Shown: piece by piece, positions 15,071-23,735 of the stretch | How the letters are laid out: the number at the start of each line of letters is the position of its first letter | How positions within the stretch are numbered: position 1 is the first letter of the stretch | Notes under the pieces: model-generated | What the model was told of the DNA's origin: nothing | Database searches by the model: none | The model's input: the letters and a program-made list of their open reading frames with translations, nothing else | Program-made: the position numbers and the translations under genes | Assembly: GCF_000146065.2 (NCBI RefSeq) | Contig: NC_020449.1 | Span: 1,650,654 to 1,714,653 of the forward strand | Reading direction: 5' to 3' | DNA: 64,000 nt | Source: Candidatus Cloacimonas acidaminovorans str. Evry | Lineage (GTDB): Bacteria; Cloacimonadota; Cloacimonadia; Cloacimonadales; Cloacimonadaceae

Positions 15071-16062
15071 AAAAAATAGCTTTAACCGGAATTAAACCAA
15101 CCGGCATTCCCCACATTGGAAATTATCTGGGAGCCATAAAACCCGCTTTAAAACTTTCTGAGACCTGTGAAGCTCGTTATTTTATTGCCGATTACCATGC
15201 TTTAAATGCCTGTAAAGACCCTGTAGAACTGAAAAAAATGACTGTGGAAATTGCTTCTGCCTGGTTAGCTTGCGGTTTAGACCCCAAAAATACACTATTT
15301 TACCGCCAAAGTGATGTGCCGGAAACATTTGAACTGCTAACGATCCTTATGGCATTTACTCCCAAGGGTTTAATGAATCGTGCCCATGCCTATAAAGCAA
15401 TGGTGCAAAACAACCTGGAAGCAAATAAGGATCCTGATGACGGAGTGAATATGGGTCTTTTTACCTATCCGGTTTTAATGGCTGCGGATATTTTGCTGTT
15501 TGATACGGATTTTGTTCCTGTGGGAACAGATCAATTTCAGCATATAGAAATGGCACAAGATATAGCTCAAAGCTTCAACTATGTGTATAAAACGCAAGCA
15601 CTAAAAATTCCGCAACCGATAGCTCAGGAAGATACAAAAACCGTTGTAGGACTGGATGGACGCAAAATGAGCAAAAGTTACAATAACACCATTCCGATGT
15701 TCTGCACTGAAAAAGAACTGAAAAAATTGATTATGAGCATTGTAACCAATAGCCAAACAATTGAAGAACCTAAAGACCCCGATACCTCAAATATTTTTGC
15801 GCTCTATAAAAATTTTGCCACACCCGAACAGGTAGAAAATATGAGAGCTCGTTATCTAAAAGGTGGCTTGGGTTGGGGACAGGCAAAACAGGAACTTTTT
15901 GAAGTCATAAATGCTGAACTTAAACCTATTCGCGAACGCTATTATTACTGGATGAATCATCAAGAGGATATCTGGAATGCCCTAAAAGAGGGCAGCCAAA
16001 AAGCACGTCTTCTTGCTTCCCAAAAAATAGCACAATTGAGAAAAATAATAGGTATAGATTAA
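15067..16062 (+). CDS. trpS: Tryptophanyl-tRNA synthetase
   Basis: 331 aa class I synthetase: GIKPTGIPHIGNYLGAIKP holds the HIGH-like HIGN motif, and GLDGRKMSKSYNNTI the KMSKS loop. VPVGTDQFQHIEMAQDIA is the dimer/tRNA-linked segment conserved in TrpRS. It charges tRNA-Trp with tryptophan. It is the last gene of the plus-strand run that begins at DUF1015; the 99-bp repeat array starts 4 nt after its stop codon, and no terminator is visible between. Confidence 0.97.
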   Translation: MKKIALTGIKPTGIPHIGNYLGAIKPALKLSETCEARYFIADYHALNACKDPVELKKMTVEIASAWLACGLDPKNTLFYRQSDVPETFELLTILMAFTPKGLMNRAHAYKAMVQNNLEANKDPDDGVNMGLFTYPVLMAADILLFDTDFVPVGTDQFQHIEMAQDIAQSFNYVYKTQALKIPQPIAQEDTKTVVGLDGRKMSKSYNNTIPMFCTEKELKKLIMSIVTNSQTIEEPKDPDTSNIFALYKNFATPEQVENMRARYLKGGLGWGQAKQELFEVINAELKPIRERYYYWMNHQEDIWNALKEGSQKARLLASQKIAQLRKIIGID

Positions 16063-16066
16063 CAGG

Positions 16067-16555
16067 CGTAAGCCCCTCGGGAAATAAGGTTTAGAGGGTT
16101 GAGAAGGTTTAGAGGGTTTAGATACATTAAAACCCGTCAGGGCGAAATAATGATAGCGATGGTGGCGTAAACCCCTCAGGAAATAAGGTTTAGAGGGTTG
16201 AGAAGGTTTAGAGGGTTTAGATACATTAAAACTCTTTAGAGCGACACAATGATAGCGATGGTGGCGTAAGCCCCTCGGAAAATGGAAGACATAATTAACC
16301 TTCTCTTTTAACTTTCCTTCTTCTTAAAAGCCCCAAAGGGCGACACAATGATAGCAATGGTGGCGTTAGCTCCTCGGAAAATGGAAGACACAATCAACCT
16401 TCTCATTTTACTTTCCCTCTTCCTAAAAGCCCCAAAGGGCGAAATAATGATAGCGATGGTGGCGTTAGCCCCTCGGAAAATGGAAGACACAATCATCTTT
16501 CTTTTTTAACTTTCCCTTTTCCTAAAAGCCCCAAAAGGCGATACATAAATAGAAA
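16067..16555. repeat. Tandem array, five units of exactly 99 bp
   Basis: Units begin with CGTAAGCCCCTCGG or CGTTAGCCCCTCGG at 16067, 16166, 16265, 16364 and 16463, a period of 99 bp without any indel. The ends of the units (AAGCCCCTCGG and ATGATAGCGATGGTGG) are conserved. The central part is of two kinds of the same length: units 1-2 carry GGTTTAGAGGGTTGAGA-type 9-mers, units 3-5 carry GGAAGACACAATCA plus a pyrimidine-rich stretch. The last unit decays at its end. Confidence 0.92.
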
Positions 16556-16801
16556 GCAGATAGCTGAATTAACCTGATCAACCGGATTTATGATTTTATA
16601 ACTTATAAAAAAACTGTGTAAATCCGTTTTAGCTGTGTTATCCGGGTTGCTAACCCTTTTCCCCACAAGCATTACTATAGCAATACGGACTCATTGCTAA
16701 TGCCATCCGTAATGGGTAAGCAATGGGTAAGCAATGCAATTAGGGAAGAAAACAAAAATCATTATAAAATATAAAGTTACGCTTCATGTAAAAAAAAACC
16801 G
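16556..16801. repeat. Gap with GCAATGGGTAA palindromic repeat (16664-16748)
   Basis: The words GGGTAAGCAATG, given twice, and an inverted ATTGCTAATGCC lie around a CCATCCGTAATG centre. The reverse complement matches 42467-42549 closely. No gene is seen in this gap. Confidence 0.75.
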
Positions 16802-18571
16802 TCAATTCCCTGCATTTTGCTTATCGCTCAGTTCCAGCCAACGCGTAAGTAGTTCTTGATGTCTATTTTCCAGTTCTTGCATAGAAATGCTGATATGATA
16901 ATAATCATTGGGAGATAGAGGTTTGGCAAAATCATTAAGTCGGCTTTCCAGTTCCAGAAGTTCACTTTCTATTTTTTCAATTTCCTTTTCCAGCAAGCCA
17001 AATTCCCGTTGTTCATTATAGCTCAAGCCCTTGGCAATGCGTTTGGGACGCGTAATAACCGGTTCTTTTTTCTCCTCTGTTGCATCCTGTTCAAAACGCT
17101 TAACCAGTAAATAATCGGAATAGTTACCGGCAAATTTACGCAATTTACCATCTTGGAAAATAAAGAGATAGTCCACCGTTCTGTCCAAAAAGAAACGATC
17201 GTGGGAAACAATTAACAGGCAACCTTTAAAGGCATCCAGATAATCCTCCAAAATTTCCAGAGTGCGAATATCCAAGTCATTTGTGGGCTCATCCATAATA
17301 ATAAAATTGGCTCCAAACATCAGTGCCTTCAAGAGATAGAGCCGTTTTCTTTCTCCTCCGGAAAGTGCGCCTAATTTCATTTGTTGCATTTTGCCGTCAA
17401 AAAGAAATCTTTTCAGCATTTCCGTGGCAGTAACTTTGTTGCCTTCAGCGTTTTTTATAACTTCGGCAAATTGAGCGATGTATTCATAAACGGTAAGATT
17501 GGGGTCAAAACTATCCTCATCCTGTTTATAATACGCAAAATGAGTATTTATACCTGTTTTCACAGTTCCGTTATCGGGCTTTTCTTCTCCCACGATAATT
17601 TTCAGCAAAGTTGTTTTGCCACAGCCATTAGGACCGATAATTCCAACTCTTTCCATATTCTGAAAGTTGTGGTCTATATCCGTAAAAAGGACTTTGCCGG
17701 AGTAGGATTTGCCGAGACGATGCAATTCCAGAATGGTTTTCCCTAAACGATCAATTTGGAAAGAGATATCCAAATCCTGATGGGAAATAAGATAACTTTT
17801 GCTGAGCAGTTCCTTTACCCGGTCAATATGGTCTTTGGGCTTACTGGTTCTTGCTTTTGCACCCCGATTTAGCCAATCAAGTTCTTTTTTTAATTGTGCC
17901 TGACGCCTAGTTTCTTTACGCTTATTATCCGTAGCTCTGATTAGTTTTCCCCGAATGTAAGCACTGTAATTTCCTTCGTAATAAAAGAGTTTCGTCCTTT
18001 CAATTTCAATGATTTTGGTAGCAACAGCATCCAGAAAATAGCGGTCGTGAGTTACAAAAATAACTGCCTTCCCGGCATTTGCCAAATAGTTTTGCAGCCA
18101 TTCAATGGTCTCCAAATCCAGATGATTAGTGGGCTCATCTAAAAGCAATAAATCCGGTTCGGCAGCTAAAACTCTTGCCAAATCAGCTTTTCTGCGTTGC
18201 CCTCCAGAAAGGTCTCCCATTTTTTCGTCAAAATTGTTTATTCCTAAACGGCTGAGAATTGATTTATAGTGATATTCATCCTTTATTTCTCCTGCAACGG
18301 GAAAAGTATGCTGCAAAACCGAAAGCTCGGAAATATAAACAGGGTCTTGCTCTAACAGGCACACTTTTAAATCCTTACGGCTTGTAACGGTTCCCGTGTT
18401 GGGCTTGATTAAACCGCTGATAATACGCAGTAAAGTTGTTTTGCCACTGCCGTTTATGCCTACAATGCCAATTTTTTCGGAAGAATGAATGCCAAAAGAA
18501 ACACCCTGTAAAATGATTCTCTCTCCATATAGACAGGATACATTTTCAAGGGTTAATAGGACTTCATTCAT
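16802..18571 (-). CDS. ABC-F family ATPase (Uup-like)
   Basis: 589 aa with two ABC domains and no membrane part. Walker A: GINGSGKTTLL (about 36-46) and GPNGCGKTTLL (about 312); signatures LSGGQRRKADLARVL with DEPTNHLDLETIEWL, and LSGGERKRLYLLKAL with DEPTNDLD. The linker region between them is basic and helical, and a C-terminal coiled coil (EQREFGLLEKEIEKIESEL) resembles Uup. ABC-F proteins act at the ribosome or on DNA-related processes rather than in transport. The gene stands alone on the minus strand, downstream of the tRNA gene. Confidence 0.92.
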   Translation of the reverse strand: MNEVLLTLENVSCLYGERIILQGVSFGIHSSEKIGIVGINGSGKTTLLRIISGLIKPNTGTVTSRKDLKVCLLEQDPVYISELSVLQHTFPVAGEIKDEYHYKSILSRLGINNFDEKMGDLSGGQRRKADLARVLAAEPDLLLLDEPTNHLDLETIEWLQNYLANAGKAVIFVTHDRYFLDAVATKIIEIERTKLFYYEGNYSAYIRGKLIRATDNKRKETRRQAQLKKELDWLNRGAKARTSKPKDHIDRVKELLSKSYLISHQDLDISFQIDRLGKTILELHRLGKSYSGKVLFTDIDHNFQNMERVGIIGPNGCGKTTLLKIIVGEEKPDNGTVKTGINTHFAYYKQDEDSFDPNLTVYEYIAQFAEVIKNAEGNKVTATEMLKRFLFDGKMQQMKLGALSGGERKRLYLLKALMFGANFIIMDEPTNDLDIRTLEILEDYLDAFKGCLLIVSHDRFFLDRTVDYLFIFQDGKLRKFAGNYSDYLLVKRFEQDATEEKKEPVITRPKRIAKGLSYNEQREFGLLEKEIEKIESELLELESRLNDFAKPLSPNDYYHISISMQELENRHQELLTRWLELSDKQNAGN

Positions 18572-18734
18572 AATTTTAGTTCCCGTAGATTACGCTTATT
18601 TTCCCGCAGATTTCGCAGATATTTATCTTCATTTAATTTATACATATATAATTAGTTATACTACTGCATTCTATTTATAGCGCGGGTTTCACTTTTTCAC
18701 TTTTTCACTTCACTTGTTAGCCCGTTAATCATTT

Positions 18735-18811
18735 TGGCGTCCCTGAGGCGATTCGAACGCCTGACCTTCACCTTCGGAGGGTGCCACTCTATCCATCTGA
18801 GCTACAGGGAC
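18735..18811 (-). tRNA. tRNA-Arg(CCG)
   Basis: A full cloverleaf on the minus strand: acceptor GTCCCTG/CAGGGAC, D stem GCTC/GAGT, anticodon loop CTCCGAA (anticodon CCG) closed by CACC/GGTG, T arm AGGCG-TTCGAAT-CGCCT, discriminator G, and an encoded CCA (18735-18737). Position 27-43 is a G-A mismatch, otherwise regular. Confidence 0.95.
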
Positions 18812-18902
18812 GCATTTTTTCTAAAACATTATTTCTGCAAAGGGGTTTTATGTCAATCAAGAAGTAAAAGAGAGCAAGAGGTCTTTAGGTCTAATAAAGT
18901 AT

Positions 18903-18932
18903 GTGTAGACGGAGGACGCCTTTCTTCCATAA
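18903..18932. repeat. GTGTAGCCGGAGGACGC repeat, copy 1
   Basis: GTGTAGACGGAGGACGC followed by TTTCTTCC; also present at 20864-20891 and, in reverse orientation, at 46920-46946. Confidence 0.6.
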
Positions 18933-18979
18933 AGATAAAAGGATAGAAAAATGCAAATATTCAGCGATCTTCGTTTACA

Positions 18980-19714
18980 CTATTTATTCAGTTTATCTAC
19001 TGCTTCGGAAAGAGGTAAAACTTCCAGTCCCAGATGATTTATATAGCGTAATATTTCCGCAAATTCCGATACCGGACAATTTGTTCCGTAGATATTATCC
19101 GGCTCTTCAATTGCGTGAAAACCAAGAATTATCAGGTCTTCCCCGTTAGCTATACCTCTGCGGATGCGTTCTTTATAGATATCAGCTGTCCAGGAACTTT
19201 GAAAAGCCAGATAACCCAAACCCTGAACATTAAGAGGAATATGCATTGCATAATCATTACAGCCACGTAAGTATTCATAATATTTGGTTATAATAGGATA
19301 ATATTCCAAAGGACATTTTCCTCTCGGCATAGCAAAAGAACGCGGATGAAAACCCCAATTATAAAGGTTCCAGTAATCCTGACTGATAGTATATTCAGCT
19401 TCTTCATAAGTTAATTCAGCCAAATCTTCATGACGCAGAGAGTGACCTCCAATTTCCCAGTTATAATCATTATGCAAGGTTTGAATTTGAGCTAAACTCA
19501 TATTTTTAGGTCCGTAAAGATATTGGGAATTCACATAACAGGTTCCTCTATAGCCATATTCCTGCATCAAAGGAAAAGCATAAGTAAAAACTCCGCTTTT
19601 TTGATCATCAAAAGTAAGACAGATAATAGGAGTATTCCTTTCCGGCGGAGTAATAAATTTACAGGAACCAAGTATAATAGAGAGCAAAAACACAATAAAA
19701 AATGGCTTTTTCAT
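18980..19714 (-). CDS. Polysaccharide deacetylase-family lipoprotein
   Basis: The N terminus MKKPFFIVFLLSIILGSC has a lipobox (LGSC, Cys18). The NodB-type domain follows: TPIICLTFDDQKSGVFTYAF (catalytic TFDD), EIGGHSLRHEDLAEL (HxxxH metal site), MPRGK and LGFHAIEEP near the end. Such enzymes remove N- or O-acetyl groups from envelope or extracellular glycans; the active-site residues are present. Its ATG overlaps the stop of the upstream beta-barrel gene by 4 nt, so the two are co-expressed and probably act at the cell surface. Confidence 0.85.
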   Translation of the reverse strand: MKKPFFIVFLLSIILGSCKFITPPERNTPIICLTFDDQKSGVFTYAFPLMQEYGYRGTCYVNSQYLYGPKNMSLAQIQTLHNDYNWEIGGHSLRHEDLAELTYEEAEYTISQDYWNLYNWGFHPRSFAMPRGKCPLEYYPIITKYYEYLRGCNDYAMHIPLNVQGLGYLAFQSSWTADIYKERIRRGIANGEDLIILGFHAIEEPDNIYGTNCPVSEFAEILRYINHLGLEVLPLSEAVDKLNK

Positions 19715-20730
19715 AATCCCAATTCCAGATTTGCCTGAATTCCTAAATTATGTTTGGCTTTATTCAATTTACTGCCTTCCATATAATATATTAATCCGAT
19801 TCTCTGTGTTTGGCAAAAATGCCAGTCCCAGGATAAGCCAATTCTATGAAATGTGCTTTTATCATAATAATCAAGATAATAAAAGGGATTTAAGGAAAAA
19901 ACACTTATTTTACGGCTTAAAGCTATTCTATATTGCTGATAACTCATTAAAGTCGGTTCCAATTCCAGATATTCTCCACTGCCAAATAGCTCGGTTAAGT
20001 CATTTATCTTATATTTTCCTGCCAGAAGAGCATAAGTAGTTGTATGCTGTTCAGTTACATCATAATTGGGAAGAAAACTGAAAGCCAGTTGTGCTTCTAA
20101 AACAAGGTTTCCTTTTTGTATTTGCGTATTTACAGAACTAATGGAAACAGGTGTTTGCCAGTGATTATCTTGAGCTCTAATTTCTTCTGTAGCTTGAAAA
20201 TAACCAAAGGGCATCTGTCTTTGATAAGTTAATTTTCCTGTTACCTGATTATGGTTATCACCTCCAACATCAATTGCTATCTTGTTATCGGCAAAATTGT
20301 ATCCTAAATAAACTCTATTTAAACGCGTTGCCTGATAACTGTATTGATCCTCATCGGCAGAAACATGAGCAAATGAATATAATTTATTAGGTAATCCATA
20401 ACCCCAAGGAATTGAACCAGCTGTAATTTCCCAGTTATTTTTAGCCCAGGAAAGGTCAAACTTATATATTTCTATGTGATTTTCTATAAAATTGGCTCTA
20501 CTGCGAAGTTCCATTGTAGCAAAAAGATCTTTATAAGCAAGAGAATCAATACCCATTCCTATCTGGTAAAATTCGTTCCAGTGAATTTCCTTTCCTGTTT
20601 GATTGGGACAATAGGCACCGGTATTAATAGATTTCCAACGCAAGAATAAAGGAACTTCCAGACCGTTCATAATAGCACAATAGGCAAACAGCAAACAGAA
20701 AAGCAGGAATTTAATTTTCTTGTATGTCAT
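19711..20730 (-). CDS. Outer-membrane beta-barrel protein, unknown function
   Basis: 339 aa with a signal peptide (FLLFCLLFAYCAIMNG) and repeated amphipathic strands with alternating aromatic residues through to the end (RIGLSWDWHFCQTQRIGLIYYM, then LGIQANLELGL). The pattern of strands and short turns fits an outer-membrane barrel of 14 or more strands. I recognise no named family. It is followed, with a 4-nt overlap, by the polysaccharide deacetylase lipoprotein, which suggests a shared role in surface glycan handling. Confidence 0.65.
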   Translation of the reverse strand: MTYKKIKFLLFCLLFAYCAIMNGLEVPLFLRWKSINTGAYCPNQTGKEIHWNEFYQIGMGIDSLAYKDLFATMELRSRANFIENHIEIYKFDLSWAKNNWEITAGSIPWGYGLPNKLYSFAHVSADEDQYSYQATRLNRVYLGYNFADNKIAIDVGGDNHNQVTGKLTYQRQMPFGYFQATEEIRAQDNHWQTPVSISSVNTQIQKGNLVLEAQLAFSFLPNYDVTEQHTTTYALLAGKYKINDLTELFGSGEYLELEPTLMSYQQYRIALSRKISVFSLNPFYYLDYYDKSTFHRIGLSWDWHFCQTQRIGLIYYMEGSKLNKAKHNLGIQANLELGL

Positions 20731-21031
20731 AATATTTCACTTTAACAGTAAGTAATATCTGTTAATAATTATATGTATGTTGTTGTCTTTCATTGTGTTG
20801 CTCTTTTTTTTATCTTGTTTCTTTTATTAACAAAACCCCATATCTGTCAAATCCTTTTTTGTTGTGTAGCCGGAGGACGCTGTTCCTCCACTTTTTCTTT
20901 ATGCCAAGCTTCCGTAAGCTCCGCCTACTCAAAATCCTTTTTTCAGACCTCAAGACCTCAAGACCTTTTTCTTGACATCAAATCAGGAATTAAAATTAAA
21001 GTAAAAGTCAAATAACGATATAGAGGAAACA
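20731..21031. other. Divergent intergenic region with repeats and coaBC promoter
   Basis: Holds a GTGTAGCCGGAGGACGC repeat (20864-20891) and a GACCTCAA octamer run (20944-20966: AGACCTC repeated three times). CTTGACA begins at 20971, directly after the octamers. No gene is seen. Confidence 0.6.
20972..21000 (+). promoter_or_regulatory. Putative promoter of the coaBC operon
   Basis: TTGACA at 20972-20977 and ATTAAA at 20995-21000 with a 17-nt spacer; the ATG is 32 nt after the -10. The GACCTCAA octamers end directly in front of the -35. Confidence 0.5.
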
Positions 21032-22231
21032 ATGTCCGGAAAGAAAATATTACTCTGTGTAAGCGGAGGCATATCTGCTTACAAAACAATTGACTTAGCG
21101 AGTCAGCTAAGCAAAGAGGGTTGGGAAGTTAAATGTGTTTTAACCGATAATGCCCTTAAATTTGTAACACCTATAAATTTCAATGCCCTAACGCATAACA
21201 GTGTGCATACTTCTTTGTTTTCAGATATTGACCCTATTCCTCATATTTCACTTGTCTCTTGGGCTGATTTAATTGTTGTAGCTCCAGCAACGGCAAACAT
21301 AATAGCTAAAGCCGCAAATGGCATCGCGGATGATTTACTTTCCACAATTTTAGTTGCCTGTAATAAACCGGTGCTTTTTGTTCCCGCGATGAATGTAAAT
21401 ATGTATCAATCCGTTATTGTGCAGGAAAATCTCCAGAAATTAAAAGAGCGGGGAAATTATATTTTACAACCGGCAACAGGTATGCTTGCCTGTGGCATTG
21501 AAGGAGAAGGAAAATATCCACCCAATACGGAAGTTGTTTATGCTATAAAGACCTATTTAAATTATAAAACGGACTTGCAGGGAATAAAGGTTTTGTTAAC
21601 TGCCGGTGCAACAATTGAAGCAATTGACCCTATGCGTTACATTAGTAATCGTTCTTCCGGCAAAATGGGTCTGGCAATAGCTCGTGCTTTAGCTTTAAGG
21701 GGGGCAGAAGTTACTTTGATTTATGGCAATATTCAGCTTGATATTCCTTATTATTTGAAAGAAGCGGTTTTTTGTGAAAGTTCCGCTAAAATGTATGAAG
21801 CAGTTATAACTCGTTATGCAGAAATGGATTGGCTGATTTGTTGTGCTGCCGTAGCGGATTATAAACCCAAAGAAACAATACTCCAAAAGCTTCCCAAACA
21901 GGAAGAACTGAACTTGGAGCTTGTTCCTACAATAGACATTTTAGCAGAGCTGGGAAAATTGAAAAAGGCAAATCAGAGGTTAATCGGTTTTGCAGCTCAA
22001 TCCGATAATTTAATTCAAAGTGCCATAGATAAATACTATCGTAAAAATCTGGACCTCATTTGTGCCAATGATATTCGTTATGCAGGCAGGGATGATGACG
22101 AACTTATTGTGCAAGGGAAACTTAAGGGCTATCCGCCTTTGCAAGAAGACCCCAATATCAATTCCGTGGTGATGAAAGGAGATAAATTTCTGCTGGCACA
22201 TAATCTGATTAATATTCTCAAAGAACTATGA
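21032..22231 (+). CDS. coaBC: Bifunctional phosphopantothenoylcysteine decarboxylase / phosphopantothenate-cysteine ligase
   Basis: 399 aa. The flavoprotein half (CoaC) shows CVSGGISAYKTIDLAS, the active-site His in PIPHISLVSWAD, APATANIIAKAANGIADDLL, PAMNVNMYQ and TGMLACGIEGEG. The synthetase half (CoaB) from about residue 188 shows VLLTAGATIEAIDPMRYISN, SSGKMGLAIA and AAVADYKP. Together these make 4'-phosphopantetheine precursors for coenzyme A. AGAGGAA precedes the ATG. It heads an operon with SDR, DUF3108, queA and birA, all overlapping or touching. Confidence 0.96.
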   Translation: MSGKKILLCVSGGISAYKTIDLASQLSKEGWEVKCVLTDNALKFVTPINFNALTHNSVHTSLFSDIDPIPHISLVSWADLIVVAPATANIIAKAANGIADDLLSTILVACNKPVLFVPAMNVNMYQSVIVQENLQKLKERGNYILQPATGMLACGIEGEGKYPPNTEVVYAIKTYLNYKTDLQGIKVLLTAGATIEAIDPMRYISNRSSGKMGLAIARALALRGAEVTLIYGNIQLDIPYYLKEAVFCESSAKMYEAVITRYAEMDWLICCAAVADYKPKETILQKLPKQEELNLELVPTIDILAELGKLKKANQRLIGFAAQSDNLIQSAIDKYYRKNLDLICANDIRYAGRDDDELIVQGKLKGYPPLQEDPNINSVVMKGDKFLLAHNLINILKEL

Positions 22232-22968
22232 GGCAGATTTTAATAAGTGGAGCCAATTCTCAGATTGGCAGTTACCTGGCTAAGGAATATTACAAAGAAG
22301 GATATAAACTTGTATTACTCTATCATAAACGCAAGGAACGCATTTCTGAGTTATTTGATAAAGATGGCATATTTTCCTATCCTGTGGATTTATGCAATTC
22401 CGAAGCCGTAAAAGAGGCAGTTCTTAGAGCAGAACAATTCCTACATCAAAGTTCCGATACCCTAATTCATTGTGCCGCAATTCGCAGTTCCGATGCTTTG
22501 CCTCTCTATCAAACAGAGCCGATGCAATTTGCCAATGTCTTATCAACAAATATGATGAGTGCTTATAATATTTTGCGTTGGACTTTACCTTCAATGCAGG
22601 AAAACGCGTTTGGAAGAGTAATAATATTTGGAAGCGATGTTAGCCAAAAGGGGCTTCAAAATGGAAGTGCCTATTCCGCTTCCAAAGCAGGTATAGTAAA
22701 TTTAGTAAAAAGCGTTGCTTTAGAAATGGCAAAATATAATATTGTAATCAATGCAATTTCTCCAGCTCCGGTGGAAACAAATCTGGAAGAGGATTACAGC
22801 GGAGAATATTTAAACTTCCGCAAGCGCTATTTTGCAGAATATTTGGCGCAGGTTCCTACCGGAAAATTAGTTACAAAGGAAGAAATAAAGAAAGTGACAG
22901 ACCTGCTAATTGATGAGAACATAAAAAATCTCAATGGAGAAGAAATCATTATAGACGGAGGTGTATAA
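22228..22968 (+). CDS. Short-chain dehydrogenase/reductase (FabG-like)
   Basis: 246 aa Rossmann-fold SDR: cofactor motif SGANSQIGSYLA, LIHCAAIRSSD (NAG-type), catalytic Ser in IIFGSDVSQKG, YSASKAGIVNLV with the YxxxK pair, and a C-terminal EEIIIDGGV. Overall it resembles FabG-type 3-oxoacyl reductases, but the cofactor motif is atypical (ANSQ) and no fab gene is adjacent, so a fatty-acid role is unproven. It overlaps coaBC by 4 nt and the DUF3108 gene by 1 nt. Confidence 0.88.
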   Translation: MRQILISGANSQIGSYLAKEYYKEGYKLVLLYHKRKERISELFDKDGIFSYPVDLCNSEAVKEAVLRAEQFLHQSSDTLIHCAAIRSSDALPLYQTEPMQFANVLSTNMMSAYNILRWTLPSMQENAFGRVIIFGSDVSQKGLQNGSAYSASKAGIVNLVKSVALEMAKYNIVINAISPAPVETNLEEDYSGEYLNFRKRYFAEYLAQVPTGKLVTKEEIKKVTDLLIDENIKNLNGEEIIIDGGV

Positions 22969-23735
22969 TGAAGGTCAAATTCTACACTATCTTCTTCTTC
23001 CTGATTTTGATGGTGAATTTGACTGCAATGGAAGTCCCTTTTGGGGAAGGAGAAAAACTTACCTTCACTATTAAATATGGATTGGTAAGTGCCGGAGAAG
23101 CAACTTTGGAAGCTAAAAGTTCCGTTTATCAGGGTTCTCCGGTTTGGCATCTTTCTACTAAAGCCAAAACCTATCCCTTTTTTGATAAGATTTATAAAGT
23201 GCGTGATTCGGTTGAAAGCTGGTGGGATAAAAATAATCTTCAGCCCTACAAATTTAGTAAAAATTTACAGGAAGGGCATTACCGTCAGCATCGGGTTCAT
23301 ATTTACGATCATTCCTCTTTAAATTCTACCTATAAAAAATGGAGCTTCAAAAACCAAGTATTTGAAAACAGCGAAATGGAGATTCCCCCAGGAACTCAAG
23401 ACCTTTTAAGCGCTTTTTACTTAGTGCGAACTAAAAATCTGCAAGTAGGAAAACCGATAATGGTAAATATAACGGCTGATGGCAGAAATATGCCAACCGA
23501 AATTTTAGTTCATCGGAAAGAACAGCAAAAAACCATTTTCGGCAATATAGAATGCCTGGTAATTGAACCCAAACTCAAAGGAGAAGCGATTTTCAAACAA
23601 AGCGGCAGAATTTTGATTTGGGTTACCAACGATGCATACAAAATTCCCGTGCGTTTGGAAAGTAAAATAACAATTGGCAGTTTCGTAGCCACCCTTAAAA
23701 ATGCTGAGCAGGTTCCCTATAAAATTCAAATATGA
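22968..23735 (+). CDS. DUF3108 family exported protein
   Basis: 255 aa. A signal peptide (FYTIFFFLILMVNLTAM) is followed by the DUF3108 pattern: VPFGEGEKLTFTIKYGLVSA, GEATLEA, KTYPFFDKIYKVRDSVESWW, and later TQDLLSAFYLVR and IPVRLESKI. The family is a periplasmic beta-rich protein of unknown role in Gram-negative bacteria. Its start A is the last base of the SDR stop, and its stop overlaps the queA start. Confidence 0.85.
   Translation: MKVKFYTIFFFLILMVNLTAMEVPFGEGEKLTFTIKYGLVSAGEATLEAKSSVYQGSPVWHLSTKAKTYPFFDKIYKVRDSVESWWDKNNLQPYKFSKNLQEGHYRQHRVHIYDHSSLNSTYKKWSFKNQVFENSEMEIPPGTQDLLSAFYLVRTKNLQVGKPIMVNITADGRNMPTEILVHRKEQQKTIFGNIECLVIEPKLKGEAIFKQSGRILIWVTNDAYKIPVRLESKITIGSFVATLKNAEQVPYKIQI

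Noticed and set aside
16308-16496. 62-codon minus-strand frame with an internally repeated product
   Set aside because: It lies wholly in the 99-bp array; its repetition reflects the period divisible by 3, and no ribosome site or conserved protein feature supports it.
16067-16555. 99-bp array as CRISPR
   Set aside because: Conserved edges flank only two kinds of centre, shared among units, not unique spacers; no cas genes or leader.
20773-21015. 80-codon plus-strand frame before coaBC
   Set aside because: It runs through repeats and the promoter of coaBC, has no ribosome site and a low-complexity product.
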